A stretch of 31,585 nucleotides of DNA from IMG/VR virus record IMGVR_UViG_3300025102_000151, positions 1 to 31,585 of that record. One strand, 5' to 3'. This stretch comes from a virus. The notes below the pieces were generated by a model, which ran no database searches, was not told the DNA's origin, and saw only the letters and a list, made by a program, of their open reading frames with translations. Shown here one piece after another: positions 1 through 9,252 of this stretch (position 1 is its first letter; every line of letters starts with the position of its first letter). Position numbers and translations under genes: made by a program.

Positions 1-1430
1 AAAACGCAGCTCTTGCCGCAGCAAAAAAAGATAAAAGATTAGATGCTGCTGATGTTCAAAAATTAATAACACATTTTAAAACATCAAAATCTACAAACAA
101 TAATTTAAACAAAGATAACGTATCTCAAATGAAATCTAATTTAGATGCGGGTATTATATTTAGTGAAGATGAATTTAATGCAGCAATAGCAATTGCTACA
201 CAAAATCAAGACGAAAAAACTTTAATTAAATTAAGACAAATGGCTACTGATGCGCCAATCATTCAAGATCTTAATACTAAAACTGTTGCACAAATAGAAG
301 AAAAAATTAATTTTTTTACATCTTTTAAAAATAGAGAAGGTGGTATGACAATAGCTGAAGCTAATGAGTTAAGAATATCACAAGAATATTTAGCATCGCT
401 TACTACTTCATTAGATAAAGATCTAGTTACAACCGCAGCTAATAAAGGTGTTATTTCAATATCTGAAATAAATTTTGAAGATATATTAAATGGTGGCGAT
501 ATGACTGCGTTTATTGATGGTGCAACAAATAGAATTGCACAAGCAGATACAGCTGCAAGTTATTATAAAAGAGAAGTAAAATATTTAACAGCAACAGAAG
601 CAAACACTATTAAAAATGTATTTAATAGTGCAGATACACCAGAACAAATTATAGCTTTATCAAAAGGTATAGTTGAAGCGTTTGGTGTTAAATCAGATAA
701 AGTATTTAAACAAATTTCTAAAGACGAAAATGTTTTAGCTCATCTTGGCGGATTAGTTACAATGAATGATGGTATTCCTGGAGACAATGTAAAACTAGCA
801 GCTGAAGGTTTAATGATTTCTAAAAACGAAACTTTAGCAAAATTATATAAAATGTCGCCAACAGATGTAAGAAGCACAAATATAATTAAAAAATATGCTG
901 AAGTGTTTATTGGTAGTGAAGCAACATTAGATAGTACAATAGAATTAACTAATTTAATCTATGCTGCACAATTAAAAAAAGAAGGCAAAACTACTGCTAA
1001 CTTTTCTAATAATTCTTATCAAAAAGCATTTCTTATGGCAGCTGGCGGTACAACAGTTGATGGTTTTCCTTTTGATAAAAAAATGGGTGGGTTTGATGAA
1101 AACACTAGAGGCACAATGGTTCATATTCCACCTTGGTTACAAAGAGGCAAGTTTGAAAATGTAATTGAAATGTTAAAAACAGATCCACAATTAGTTTTAA
1201 AAGCATCATCAAATGGTAAATCAGCAGTAGCAATGGATGGCGAAGAAGTAAATATATTTACTAATGAAGATCCATATTTTGTAAGTGTTGGTAATGGTAA
1301 ATATAAAATTGCTAATGGCGATAATCCAGTAACGGGCCAAAACCCAGAATACTTACTTAATAGTGATGGTGGATATTTTATTATTGATATTAATAAAATT
1401 AAAGCAGAAATAATTACGGGTATGCAATAA
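1..1430 (+). CDS. internal virion protein, 5' end cut off by window
   Basis: The reading frame is open from the first full codon (position 3) through the ATG at 129, so the gene begins before the window and 129 is probably an internal Met. At least 475 residues are visible. The protein is mostly predicted helix, rich in Lys, Asn, Ala and Thr, with no signal peptide or membrane segment. It comes just before two large proteins of the podovirus ejection type and overlaps the next start by 1 nt. The order portal-scaffold-capsid-(missing)-this gene-ejection proteins-fibres suggests an internal virion/DNA-ejection component. I recognise no enzymatic motif; a catalytic part could lie in the missing N-terminus. 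Confidence 0.7.
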   Translation, partial: NAALAAAKKDKRLDAADVQKLITHFKTSKSTNNNLNKDNVSQMKSNLDAGIIFSEDEFNAAIAIATQNQDEKTLIKLRQMATDAPIIQDLNTKTVAQIEEKINFFTSFKNREGGMTIAEANELRISQEYLASLTTSLDKDLVTTAANKGVISISEINFEDILNGGDMTAFIDGATNRIAQADTAASYYKREVKYLTATEANTIKNVFNSADTPEQIIALSKGIVEAFGVKSDKVFKQISKDENVLAHLGGLVTMNDGIPGDNVKLAAEGLMISKNETLAKLYKMSPTDVRSTNIIKKYAEVFIGSEATLDSTIELTNLIYAAQLKKEGKTTANFSNNSYQKAFLMAAGGTTVDGFPFDKKMGGFDENTRGTMVHIPPWLQRGKFENVIEMLKTDPQLVLKASSNGKSAVAMDGEEVNIFTNEDPYFVSVGNGKYKIANGDNPVTGQNPEYLLNSDGGYFIIDINKIKAEIITGMQ

Positions 1431-4021
1431 TGAGTTTTTTTTTTGAAGAAGATACAGCTCTACAAGTAAAAAGCACAGAAAGTATATCTAAAGGCGAAAG
1501 AACTGATTTTATGGAAAATGCTAGTAAAGCATTTGACGCATTTCGTAGATCAGAAATATTTACATCTGAAGGTAATAACCAGGAAGAAGAATACGTTAAT
1601 ATAGTTAACATATTAACTGCTGCGGGTCATTCAGATTACATATCTCCATTAGAAGTTAATACAGATCCATTAAGTGAAGATGGCGACATGGGTGCAGTAT
1701 TTAAAACTAGAGACGAATTACAAAAAGATTTTTGGGATCAAGTTGCAGTATTACAAACTACTGATGAAAATTTAAAAAATAAATTAACAGAAGCGGGTTT
1801 AGATAATTTTGAGAATATGCAAAAAACTATTGCAACTAAAACTCAAAACGCCTGGAAAGATTATACTGAAGTAAACGAAAGAGCTACTACTGCTGGATGG
1901 TGGGGTGGCATGGGAGGTATGGCGGGAGCTGCATTTACAGATCCTATTATGCTAATGACTATACCCATATCTTTTGGTTATTCTGTACCCGCTGGTTTTA
2001 GTGCCGCTGCATTAAAAATTGGATTAATGGAAGGTATTATTGGTGGTGTTGCAGAAACAATAATACAATTAAAAGCACAACCATACAGAGCAGAATTAGG
2101 TTTTGAAGATGCTGGTTTAGAAACGGGTATAAAAAATGTTGCAATGGTTGGTGCTGCATCAGCTACATTATCTCCATTACTATTCGGTGCATTTAAAGCA
2201 TTTGGTAAAAGTATAGATGCTGGTAAAAAGTTTTTACACAAACAAACTCCAGAAGATTTACAAACTATTTATAAAGAAATGGGAGATATAAATCCTAAAC
2301 TAAAAGACAAAGATTTAACAGAATATCAGTTACCGAAAAAAGATAGTCCGTTTGAAGATACAGCTCCAGCTAGGGTTGAGCATAACGAAAGATTAGATAC
2401 AACAGCAAGAGCTATTGAAAACGGAGAACCCGTAGATTTACCACCAATAAGATCTACGTTAGAAACACCAACACCAACTAAAATAGAATTTAACGATATA
2501 ACTGCAAGCAACCCAGCTATTAAAAATACTTATGATGAAGTAAGTAATATAAAAAATAAAATTGATGGAGAACAAATTACAAAAACTGGAGAAGCTAAAC
2601 AAGTAGTTGAAGGTAATCCATTTTTATTTGATATTAAACCATCTAAATTAGAAAGAACAGAATTTGAAAATAAAAATATAAAAAATTATAAAGGCGATAA
2701 ATCAGAACCTATAATTACAACTATTATTAATAATAGATATAAAATTTTAGATGGCCACCACAGAGCAAAAATAGCAGATAAAGAAAATACACTTGCTAGA
2801 ATAATTGTAATACCAGAAAAAGCATACAAAGAAATGAAATTAAAAGGTATTCATCAAGCAGAAATGTATAAAGAATTTATTGCTACTTATAATCCAATAA
2901 AACAAATTACAGAAACACCAAAGGTTGCAGAAGTAGAAACTGTATCTAAAAATTTTAATAAAGAACCAACTAGATTAGCTGACGATCAGAATAATGTAAG
3001 AGATTTTGATGTACCTAATGAAGCAGCTTATAGAAATCAAGCGTCTGTTCTTGACGGAGATATGTTTGATGAGGGAACTTCAGCAGCCATTAAAGAAGTT
3101 GCTGGTGCTGGATCTGCTGCAAAGACAGTTCCAACAGATAATCCTTTAGCTAAAACCCAAGATTTAGTATCAAAATCCCAACGTACAGAAGCAGCTCCTT
3201 CATCAACAGTTTTAGCAACTGCACAAAGTAAACCACCACTTGTTCTTGGTTCTATTACTAATTCTGTTGGCGATTTTAATTCCATTGGTAAACAATTATA
3301 TCACAAATCAGATAATTTCAACGAAATTTATAAGGCATTATCTGCAAAAATTAATGAGGTTAAAACTGAATTACAACCATTAGCAACTAAATATAGTGGC
3401 GACTTAAAGGCAAGAATTAAAGAAAAAGCTAGTTTAAATGAAAAATTAGCAAGTGATCCTACTTTTACACCGCAAAATATGTCTGATGTTTTAGGTACTA
3501 GAATTACAGTTGACACGATTAACAACGCAAAATTACTCATGGCAGAATTAAATCGAAAATTTAAGTTAATACTTAATGATGATTTTTTAGATGATGTAGG
3601 TAGAACTATATCACACAATACAGATTACAGAGCTATTCATGCACAAATATTAACTAAAGATGGTTATTCTTTTGAACTACAAATAAGATTAAAAGAGTTA
3701 GAAAATTTAACTGAACAATCACACGCTATCTATAAAAAAACAAAATACCAAAAAGATCAAATATCTGCCAAAGAATTAACTGATTTATTAACTCAACAAA
3801 CAACAATAAATAAAAAATTATCAAAAAAATATTTTGAAATAAAAGAAAAAGAATTTAACAGATTAAAAAGCGGAGATCCATTAGATCGAGAAATACCTTA
3901 TGCTTTAAGAATTGATGATGCTACTGGAGAAAAAGTACCAGTAACTATAACTGCTAGAGAAGCATTTGAACAAGCAGCTAAAGATGAGACAATGTTAAAT
4001 AGATTGAAAGATTGCGTATGA
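1430..4021 (+). CDS. internal virion polyvalent-like protein with ParB-like segment and RelA/SpoT domain
   Basis: 863 residues. Residues 155-260 are Gly/Ala-rich and hydrophobic (GWWGGMGGMAGAAF, then further apolar stretches), as in ejected proteins that meet membranes. Residues about 398-470 resemble a ParB/sulfiredoxin-like fold with a DGHHR motif at 441-445. A Thr/Ser/Ala-rich linker (about 540-605) follows. Residues about 622-775 match RelA/SpoT synthetase domains in order: RxKxxxS (R662, K664, S668), DVLGTR (686-691), DYRAIH (732-737), ELQIR (749-753) and a QSHAIYK end motif. These equal the ATP-binding, Mg-binding, guanosine-stacking and catalytic Glu positions of Rel enzymes, so activity is plausible: (p)ppGpp synthesis or tRNA-end pyrophosphorylation. 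Placement among ejection genes suggests the enzyme is packaged and injected. It overlaps the next gene by ATGA. Confidence 0.8.
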   Translation: MSFFFEEDTALQVKSTESISKGERTDFMENASKAFDAFRRSEIFTSEGNNQEEEYVNIVNILTAAGHSDYISPLEVNTDPLSEDGDMGAVFKTRDELQKDFWDQVAVLQTTDENLKNKLTEAGLDNFENMQKTIATKTQNAWKDYTEVNERATTAGWWGGMGGMAGAAFTDPIMLMTIPISFGYSVPAGFSAAALKIGLMEGIIGGVAETIIQLKAQPYRAELGFEDAGLETGIKNVAMVGAASATLSPLLFGAFKAFGKSIDAGKKFLHKQTPEDLQTIYKEMGDINPKLKDKDLTEYQLPKKDSPFEDTAPARVEHNERLDTTARAIENGEPVDLPPIRSTLETPTPTKIEFNDITASNPAIKNTYDEVSNIKNKIDGEQITKTGEAKQVVEGNPFLFDIKPSKLERTEFENKNIKNYKGDKSEPIITTIINNRYKILDGHHRAKIADKENTLARIIVIPEKAYKEMKLKGIHQAEMYKEFIATYNPIKQITETPKVAEVETVSKNFNKEPTRLADDQNNVRDFDVPNEAAYRNQASVLDGDMFDEGTSAAIKEVAGAGSAAKTVPTDNPLAKTQDLVSKSQRTEAAPSSTVLATAQSKPPLVLGSITNSVGDFNSIGKQLYHKSDNFNEIYKALSAKINEVKTELQPLATKYSGDLKARIKEKASLNEKLASDPTFTPQNMSDVLGTRITVDTINNAKLLMAELNRKFKLILNDDFLDDVGRTISHNTDYRAIHAQILTKDGYSFELQIRLKELENLTEQSHAIYKKTKYQKDQISAKELTDLLTQQTTINKKLSKKYFEIKEKEFNRLKSGDPLDREIPYALRIDDATGEKVPVTITAREAFEQAAKDETMLNRLKDCV

Positions 4022-6555
4022 GCCAGTTTAGAAAATGTATTATTAATGGTGCTAAAGAGGGTTTGATAAGTCAAACACAAGCTCAAAAATTACAAGATAT
4101 GTTAAATGAGTTAGAAGATTTTTTTACATATCAAAAAGGTTTAGATAGATCACAAGCTCAAAGAGCTGCTGCTAAAAAAACTTACGATCAATTAAAAATA
4201 GAAAGTGCAGAAAAATTAAGAGCTACATTACTACAAAGAAAAGTAATGGATCAAATCCAGGATAGATTATTAAATTATAGAAATAGTAAAGGCGAAGTAG
4301 ATGTACCTAATGCAGTTAGATCTATGTATGCGCATGATAATTATTCAACTGAATTTAGTATTGAAAGATTAGTTGATATGGAAAGAGGTAAAGCTCACGC
4401 ATTAATGAATAATGTTTTAGATCAGCTAGCTTATAAAATAGGTGGCAGACAAACTAAATTACAAAAAACTAATCTTAAATTAATGATTAGAGAATTAATG
4501 GGAGAAAATACTGGTAATCAAAATGCTAAACAATTAGCTGAAGCCTGGAAACAAACTGCTGAACATTTAAGAAAAAGATACAATAGTTTTGGTGGTAAAA
4601 TTTTATCAAGAAAAGATTGGGGATTACCACAAATACATGACACATTATTAGTTAGAGCTGTCGCTAAACAAGATTGGATTGATTATGTTTTACCAAAACT
4701 AGATCTTGATAAAATGACAGATGAAAGCACGGGTTTACCCTTTACAGATAAAAGTATTCAAAAAGCATTAAGTCAAGTTTACGATAATATTTCAACAGAA
4801 GGTATGGCAACTTTCAAACCTGGTACTAATTCTTATGGTAAAACATTTGCTAATAGAAGAACCGATCACAGATTTTTAGCTTTTAAAAATGCAGATGCTT
4901 GGATGGAATATCAAACAAGATTTGGTAATCCAGATCCTTTTGTAACTATGATGGAGCATATAAACGGCATGAGTAGAGACATAGCTTTATTAAAAACATT
5001 GGGGCCAAATCCAGATGCAACACACTCATTCTTATTACAAACTATTAAGAAGCAATCAACATTAGATACAGCAGCAGAAGCACAAGGTAAATTTAAAAGA
5101 AAAAAAACTAAACTTTCTGGTAGTGAACAAGATAGAGCAAATGCAATAGTTGAAAGTATTAATAATTTATATGCTTATCACAAAGGTACTTTAAACCAAC
5201 CAGTTAATGCTTTTTTTGGAAATACGTTTGCTGGTTTAAGACAAATATTAACTTCTGCACAATTAGGAGGAGCAAGTATTATGGCTCTTTCAGATTTTAA
5301 CTGGTCAAGAATAACATCTAAATTTAATGGTTTACCATCTTTCAAAGCTAACAAAATGGCTACTAAATTATTATACGATGGTATTAAAAAAGATAGTTCA
5401 TTAAGTAGAACTGCTATGCGATTAGGATTAATTGCAGAAATGCAATCAACAGTAGCTGGAGTTCAAGCAAGATATTTAGATGACATAGATACACCTATGT
5501 TAGCTAAAAGAATTTCTGATGTAATTTTAAGAGGTTCTGGATTATCTCATTTAACACAATCTGGTAAGTGGGGTTTTGGTATGTCTGTATTAGGAACACT
5601 TGCAGATGAAAGCGGTAAAGTTTTTAATAAATTAGATCCAAATCTGCAAAAAGCATTAACAAAATATGGTATAGATGATGAGGCTTGGGATATTATTAGA
5701 GCTACTAAATTATATGATGCTGGTATTGATGAACCTTCTATGGTTGGTAAAAATATAACTTTTTTAAGACCCGATGATATTCATGCAAGAGCAGATCTAG
5801 CTCCAGATGTAAGAGAAGATTTAACAACAAGGTTAATGAATTTTGTTACTTCTGAAACTAACTTTGCTGTACCTACTGCATCTGCAAAAGGTAGAACTAT
5901 TTTAGCGGGTAGTACCAAAGCGGGTACTGTACCTGGAGAATTGATGAAATCAGTTTTAATGTATAAAAACTTTGCAATCACGTTAGGTTATACTCATTTA
6001 GCTAGAGGGTTTCAGCAAGTAGGTTTAAAAGGTAAGTTTAAATATTTAGTACCAATGATTGTAACGGGTGGTGTTATGGGTGCTTTAGCTTATGAATTAA
6101 AACAAATAGCAGCTGGTAAAAAACCTACTGAATTAAAAGATATGGGAGTTAGATATTGGATAAATTCATTAGTGTATGGTGGTGGATTAGGAATATTTGG
6201 AGATTTTTTATTTGCAGATCAAAACAGATATGGTGGATCTTTGCAAAAAACTATTGCTGGGCCAGCTGTTGCTTTTATAAATGATGCAATACAATTGACT
6301 ATTGGTAATGCTATGCAGCTAGCCTCTGGGGAAAAAACTAATGCGGGTAAAGAATTAGCGGCATTTATACAAAGATACACTCCTGGTTCAACACTTTGGT
6401 ACACCAGGTTAGCATTTGAAAGATTAATTATAGATACACTTGAAAGGTTAATTAACCCAGATTTTGATGCAGATAATAGAAGAAAAGAAAGAAACTTAAA
6501 AAATCGTACTGGACAAGAGTATTGGTGGTCTCCAGGCGAAATTACACCAAATTAG
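4018..6555 (+). CDS. large internal virion / DNA ejection protein
   Basis: The ATG at 4018 overlaps the previous stop as ATGA; a TTG six bases upstream is possible but less likely. 845 residues. The N-terminal 100 residues are charged and probably coiled coil. The middle is helical. The last 250 residues have apolar stretches (for example LVPMIVTGGVMGALAY and NSLVYGGGLGIFGDFLF) and end in an RYTPGSTLWYTRLAFER motif that I recognise from the C-termini of large virion proteins next to tail genes in podoviruses. Role by context: part of the ejectosome that carries DNA through the envelope. No hydrolase or nuclease motif was recognised. Confidence 0.75.
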   Translation: MSQFRKCIINGAKEGLISQTQAQKLQDMLNELEDFFTYQKGLDRSQAQRAAAKKTYDQLKIESAEKLRATLLQRKVMDQIQDRLLNYRNSKGEVDVPNAVRSMYAHDNYSTEFSIERLVDMERGKAHALMNNVLDQLAYKIGGRQTKLQKTNLKLMIRELMGENTGNQNAKQLAEAWKQTAEHLRKRYNSFGGKILSRKDWGLPQIHDTLLVRAVAKQDWIDYVLPKLDLDKMTDESTGLPFTDKSIQKALSQVYDNISTEGMATFKPGTNSYGKTFANRRTDHRFLAFKNADAWMEYQTRFGNPDPFVTMMEHINGMSRDIALLKTLGPNPDATHSFLLQTIKKQSTLDTAAEAQGKFKRKKTKLSGSEQDRANAIVESINNLYAYHKGTLNQPVNAFFGNTFAGLRQILTSAQLGGASIMALSDFNWSRITSKFNGLPSFKANKMATKLLYDGIKKDSSLSRTAMRLGLIAEMQSTVAGVQARYLDDIDTPMLAKRISDVILRGSGLSHLTQSGKWGFGMSVLGTLADESGKVFNKLDPNLQKALTKYGIDDEAWDIIRATKLYDAGIDEPSMVGKNITFLRPDDIHARADLAPDVREDLTTRLMNFVTSETNFAVPTASAKGRTILAGSTKAGTVPGELMKSVLMYKNFAITLGYTHLARGFQQVGLKGKFKYLVPMIVTGGVMGALAYELKQIAAGKKPTELKDMGVRYWINSLVYGGGLGIFGDFLFADQNRYGGSLQKTIAGPAVAFINDAIQLTIGNAMQLASGEKTNAGKELAAFIQRYTPGSTLWYTRLAFERLIIDTLERLINPDFDADNRRKERNLKNRTGQEYWWSPGEITPN

Positions 6556-6596
6556 TTATAGACAATAAAGACTTTTTTAAATAAAGAAAAACATAG

Positions 6597-6617
6597 TGTA
6601 GGATTTTCATGCCTACA
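6597..6617 (+). other. small hairpin between ejection and fibre genes
   Basis: In the 94-base gap before the tail fibre gene, TGTAGG and CCTACA form a 6-bp stem with a 9-base loop, followed by AAACTATATTTTTC. It could be a weak terminator or a processing site. I see no convincing promoter in this gap. Confidence 0.3.
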
Positions 6618-6649
6618 AACTATATTTTTCACAACCCAAAATAAAAATT

Positions 6650-8617
6650 ATGACGATTAGCACGACAACTATTTTAAATTCATATAGTGGAAATGGATCC
6701 ACAACTGCGTTTGCGTACACGTTTCCAATAAATACGACATCTGAAATTACAGTAATTGAGAGATCTGCTACTGGAACAGAGACAGTTAAATCTGAAGGAA
6801 CTGGATCAACAAACTATGGTATAGCTGACAATGGCGCATCGGGTGGTACAATTACTATGGTTACAGCTCCCGCATCGGGAACTACTTTGCTTATCCGTAG
6901 AAATACAAGTTTTACACAAGAAACTGATTATGTAGCAAACGATCCTTTTCCAGCTGAAACTCACGAAGACGCTTTGGATAAACTCCAAATGCAAAACCAA
7001 GAGCTTGAAGAAGAATTAAATAGATCATTAAAAATTTCAAGAACAAACTCTATGACAAGTACAGAGTTTACTACGTCTGCTTCTGATAGAGCTTCTAAAG
7101 TTTTAGCATTTGATAGTTCTGGAGAATTATCTGTAACCCAAGAATTAGGTACTTTTAAAGGATCTGATGCAACAGTTACAACTGCTGCTTATGTTCAAAG
7201 AGATATAATTAAATCAACGACAGCTGCTCAACTTAACAATGTTTATATTAATGTTGCTGATAGTGTTGTTGGAGATAGCTTAACAGACACCGATCACTTT
7301 GCATTATTACTTGATGCTAAATCTGCGGCTGATAGTGCTACCGCTGCTGCTACATCCGCAACTAATAGTGCAAACTCTGCTACCGCTTCAGCTTCATCTG
7401 CTTCAACTGCATCTGGTCATAAAGATACAGCATCAACTAAAGCTACTGAAGCCGCTAATTCTGCTACTGCTGCCGCAAGTTCTGCAACAGCTGCGGCTAA
7501 CTCCGCTGATGCTTTTGATGATGTTTATCTTGGAACTAAATCTTCTGATCCATCAACTGATAATGATGGTGATGCTCTTGCAGAAGGTATGCTCTATTTT
7601 AATTCTACAAGCGATAGTTTACGTGTTTACAATGGTTCGTCTTTTCAAGATGCAGCTGTTGATACGACATCTTTTTTAACACTTACTGGAACACAAACAT
7701 TAACAAATAAAACTCTTACAGCTCCTAAAATTGGTACTTCTATTTTAGATACTGGCGGAAACGAATTAGCTAAATTAACAGCTACTGGTTCAGCAGTAAA
7801 TGAATTTACAGTTGCCAACGCTGCAAGTAGCAATGCTCCAAGATTATCATCAACTGGTGGAGACAGTAATATTGATTTAGATTTATTAGCCAAAGGTACT
7901 GGTCATATAACTGTTAGAGGAAATACTAATTCTGGTGCTATTCAATTTAATTGTGAAAGTAACAGTCATGGTCAAATTGTAAAATCACAACCTCACTCTG
8001 CTGCTGTTACAAATGAAATGTTATTACCAGCTGGTGCTAGCTCAACTTTAGTATCTTTAGTTTCAACAGATACACTTACAAACAAAACTTTAACATCGCC
8101 AAAAATAAATGAAGATGTAGCAGTAACTTCAACTGCAACAGAGCTAAACGTATTAGATGGTATTACAGCTGTTGTTGGAGAATTAAATGCTTTAGATTTA
8201 GGCAGTACAGCCATTGGAACTGCAATAGCTAGTAAAGCTGTGGTTTTAGATGCTAATAAAGATTATGCTGGAATAAGAAGATTAAGTGTAACAAGAGCAA
8301 ACATTCCACAAGTAGCATTATCATCTTCATCAAATGCTGTTGCTTGGGATGCTTCTGCTGCTCCAAACGCTTATCATATAACAACAGAAAACACGACTTT
8401 TTCTGCTCCAACTAATAATGTTGAAGGTGCTTTTATTTGCATTGAGATAAATTACAATGGTTCACACACTATTGCTTTTAATACAATTTTTGAATTTGCA
8501 GCATCAACTGCTCCAACATTTACATCAACCGATGCAAAAACGGATATATTAGTTTTTCGTTTTAATGGAGCTGTATATCAAGAGGTTGGAAGAACATTAA
8601 ATTTAAGTGAAAGTTAG
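6650..8617 (+). CDS. tail fibre protein with T7-gp17-like N-terminal domain
   Basis: 655 residues. The first 130 residues (SGNGSTTAFAYTFP, then LLIRRNTSF and ALDKLQMQNQELEEEL) match the N-terminal virion-binding domain of T7-type tail fibres. Residues about 220-290 are Ala/Ser/Thr-rich heptad-like repeats, probably a trimeric shaft. TLTNKTLTxPKI occurs twice (around residues 348 and 482) and ATELNVLDGITA follows, both common in marine phage fibres. The C-terminus is probably a beta-rich tip. The protein attaches the receptor-binding apparatus and contacts the host. It is the first of four tail genes. Confidence 0.85.
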   Translation: MTISTTTILNSYSGNGSTTAFAYTFPINTTSEITVIERSATGTETVKSEGTGSTNYGIADNGASGGTITMVTAPASGTTLLIRRNTSFTQETDYVANDPFPAETHEDALDKLQMQNQELEEELNRSLKISRTNSMTSTEFTTSASDRASKVLAFDSSGELSVTQELGTFKGSDATVTTAAYVQRDIIKSTTAAQLNNVYINVADSVVGDSLTDTDHFALLLDAKSAADSATAAATSATNSANSATASASSASTASGHKDTASTKATEAANSATAAASSATAAANSADAFDDVYLGTKSSDPSTDNDGDALAEGMLYFNSTSDSLRVYNGSSFQDAAVDTTSFLTLTGTQTLTNKTLTAPKIGTSILDTGGNELAKLTATGSAVNEFTVANAASSNAPRLSSTGGDSNIDLDLLAKGTGHITVRGNTNSGAIQFNCESNSHGQIVKSQPHSAAVTNEMLLPAGASSTLVSLVSTDTLTNKTLTSPKINEDVAVTSTATELNVLDGITAVVGELNALDLGSTAIGTAIASKAVVLDANKDYAGIRRLSVTRANIPQVALSSSSNAVAWDASAAPNAYHITTENTTFSAPTNNVEGAFICIEINYNGSHTIAFNTIFEFAASTAPTFTSTDAKTDILVFRFNGAVYQEVGRTLNLSES

Positions 8618-8625
8618 GATATAAT

Positions 8626-9252
8626 ATGTACGCATTAATAACAGACGGATCAATTTCAAAATATATTAATAATCCAAAATCTTTAGTAATAGGAGACGTA
8701 AGGTATCCAGCTAAAATATTTCAACTGTGGTCAAAATCAGAATTAAATGCCATAGGTATTTATGAAATAACTTTTGATGACAGTAATAAAAAAGATGAGA
8801 AATGGTACATCAACACTAATCAATCATTTACTTATGATGCTTCTGCTGGAACTGTAACTGCAAGTTATGGATCGGCTACTGCTAAAGCTCATGCAGACAC
8901 TACTTGGTCTCAACAAGATAGTGATGATGGAGATTTACCAGATGACAAAGAAGTTGGAGATATAAAAACTAGAGGATTAAAATATAATTTAATACAAACT
9001 TTAAAATCACAAGTAGCCAATGAACTTTCTAAAACTGATTGGTACATAACTAGAAACACAGAAAAATCTACTGCTATACCAAGTACTATATCTACTCACA
9101 GAGACGCAGTTAGAACTAAACAAGCAGAAATGGAAACTGCTATAACAAACGCAAGTGATACTCCAGCATTAGAAACTTTATACACATACACAGAGCAAGA
9201 TGATGGTTCTGTTACTAGACCATTAGGCGAACTTCCAATACTGGAGAGTTAA
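8626..9252 (+). CDS. tail fibre assembly-like / tail accessory protein
   Basis: 208 residues. The N-terminal part is a small beta-rich region (MYALITDGSISKYI). The C-terminal third has the pattern KTDWYITRNTEKSTAIPSTI followed by a helix with spaced Arg, typical of the C-termini of tail fibre assembly chaperones and DUF4376-like proteins. An acidic stretch (DSDDGDLPDDKEVGD) lies between. It sits directly after the fibre gene and shares its last base with the next start. It may help fold or attach one of the neighbouring fibres. Confidence 0.6.
   Translation: MYALITDGSISKYINNPKSLVIGDVRYPAKIFQLWSKSELNAIGIYEITFDDSNKKDEKWYINTNQSFTYDASAGTVTASYGSATAKAHADTTWSQQDSDDGDLPDDKEVGDIKTRGLKYNLIQTLKSQVANELSKTDWYITRNTEKSTAIPSTISTHRDAVRTKQAEMETAITNASDTPALETLYTYTEQDDGSVTRPLGELPILES

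Noticed and set aside
7299-7679. 126-residue frame on the plus strand inside the fibre gene
   Set aside because: It is a Leu/Gln-rich shadow of the Ala/Ser/Thr repeat of the fibre shaft.
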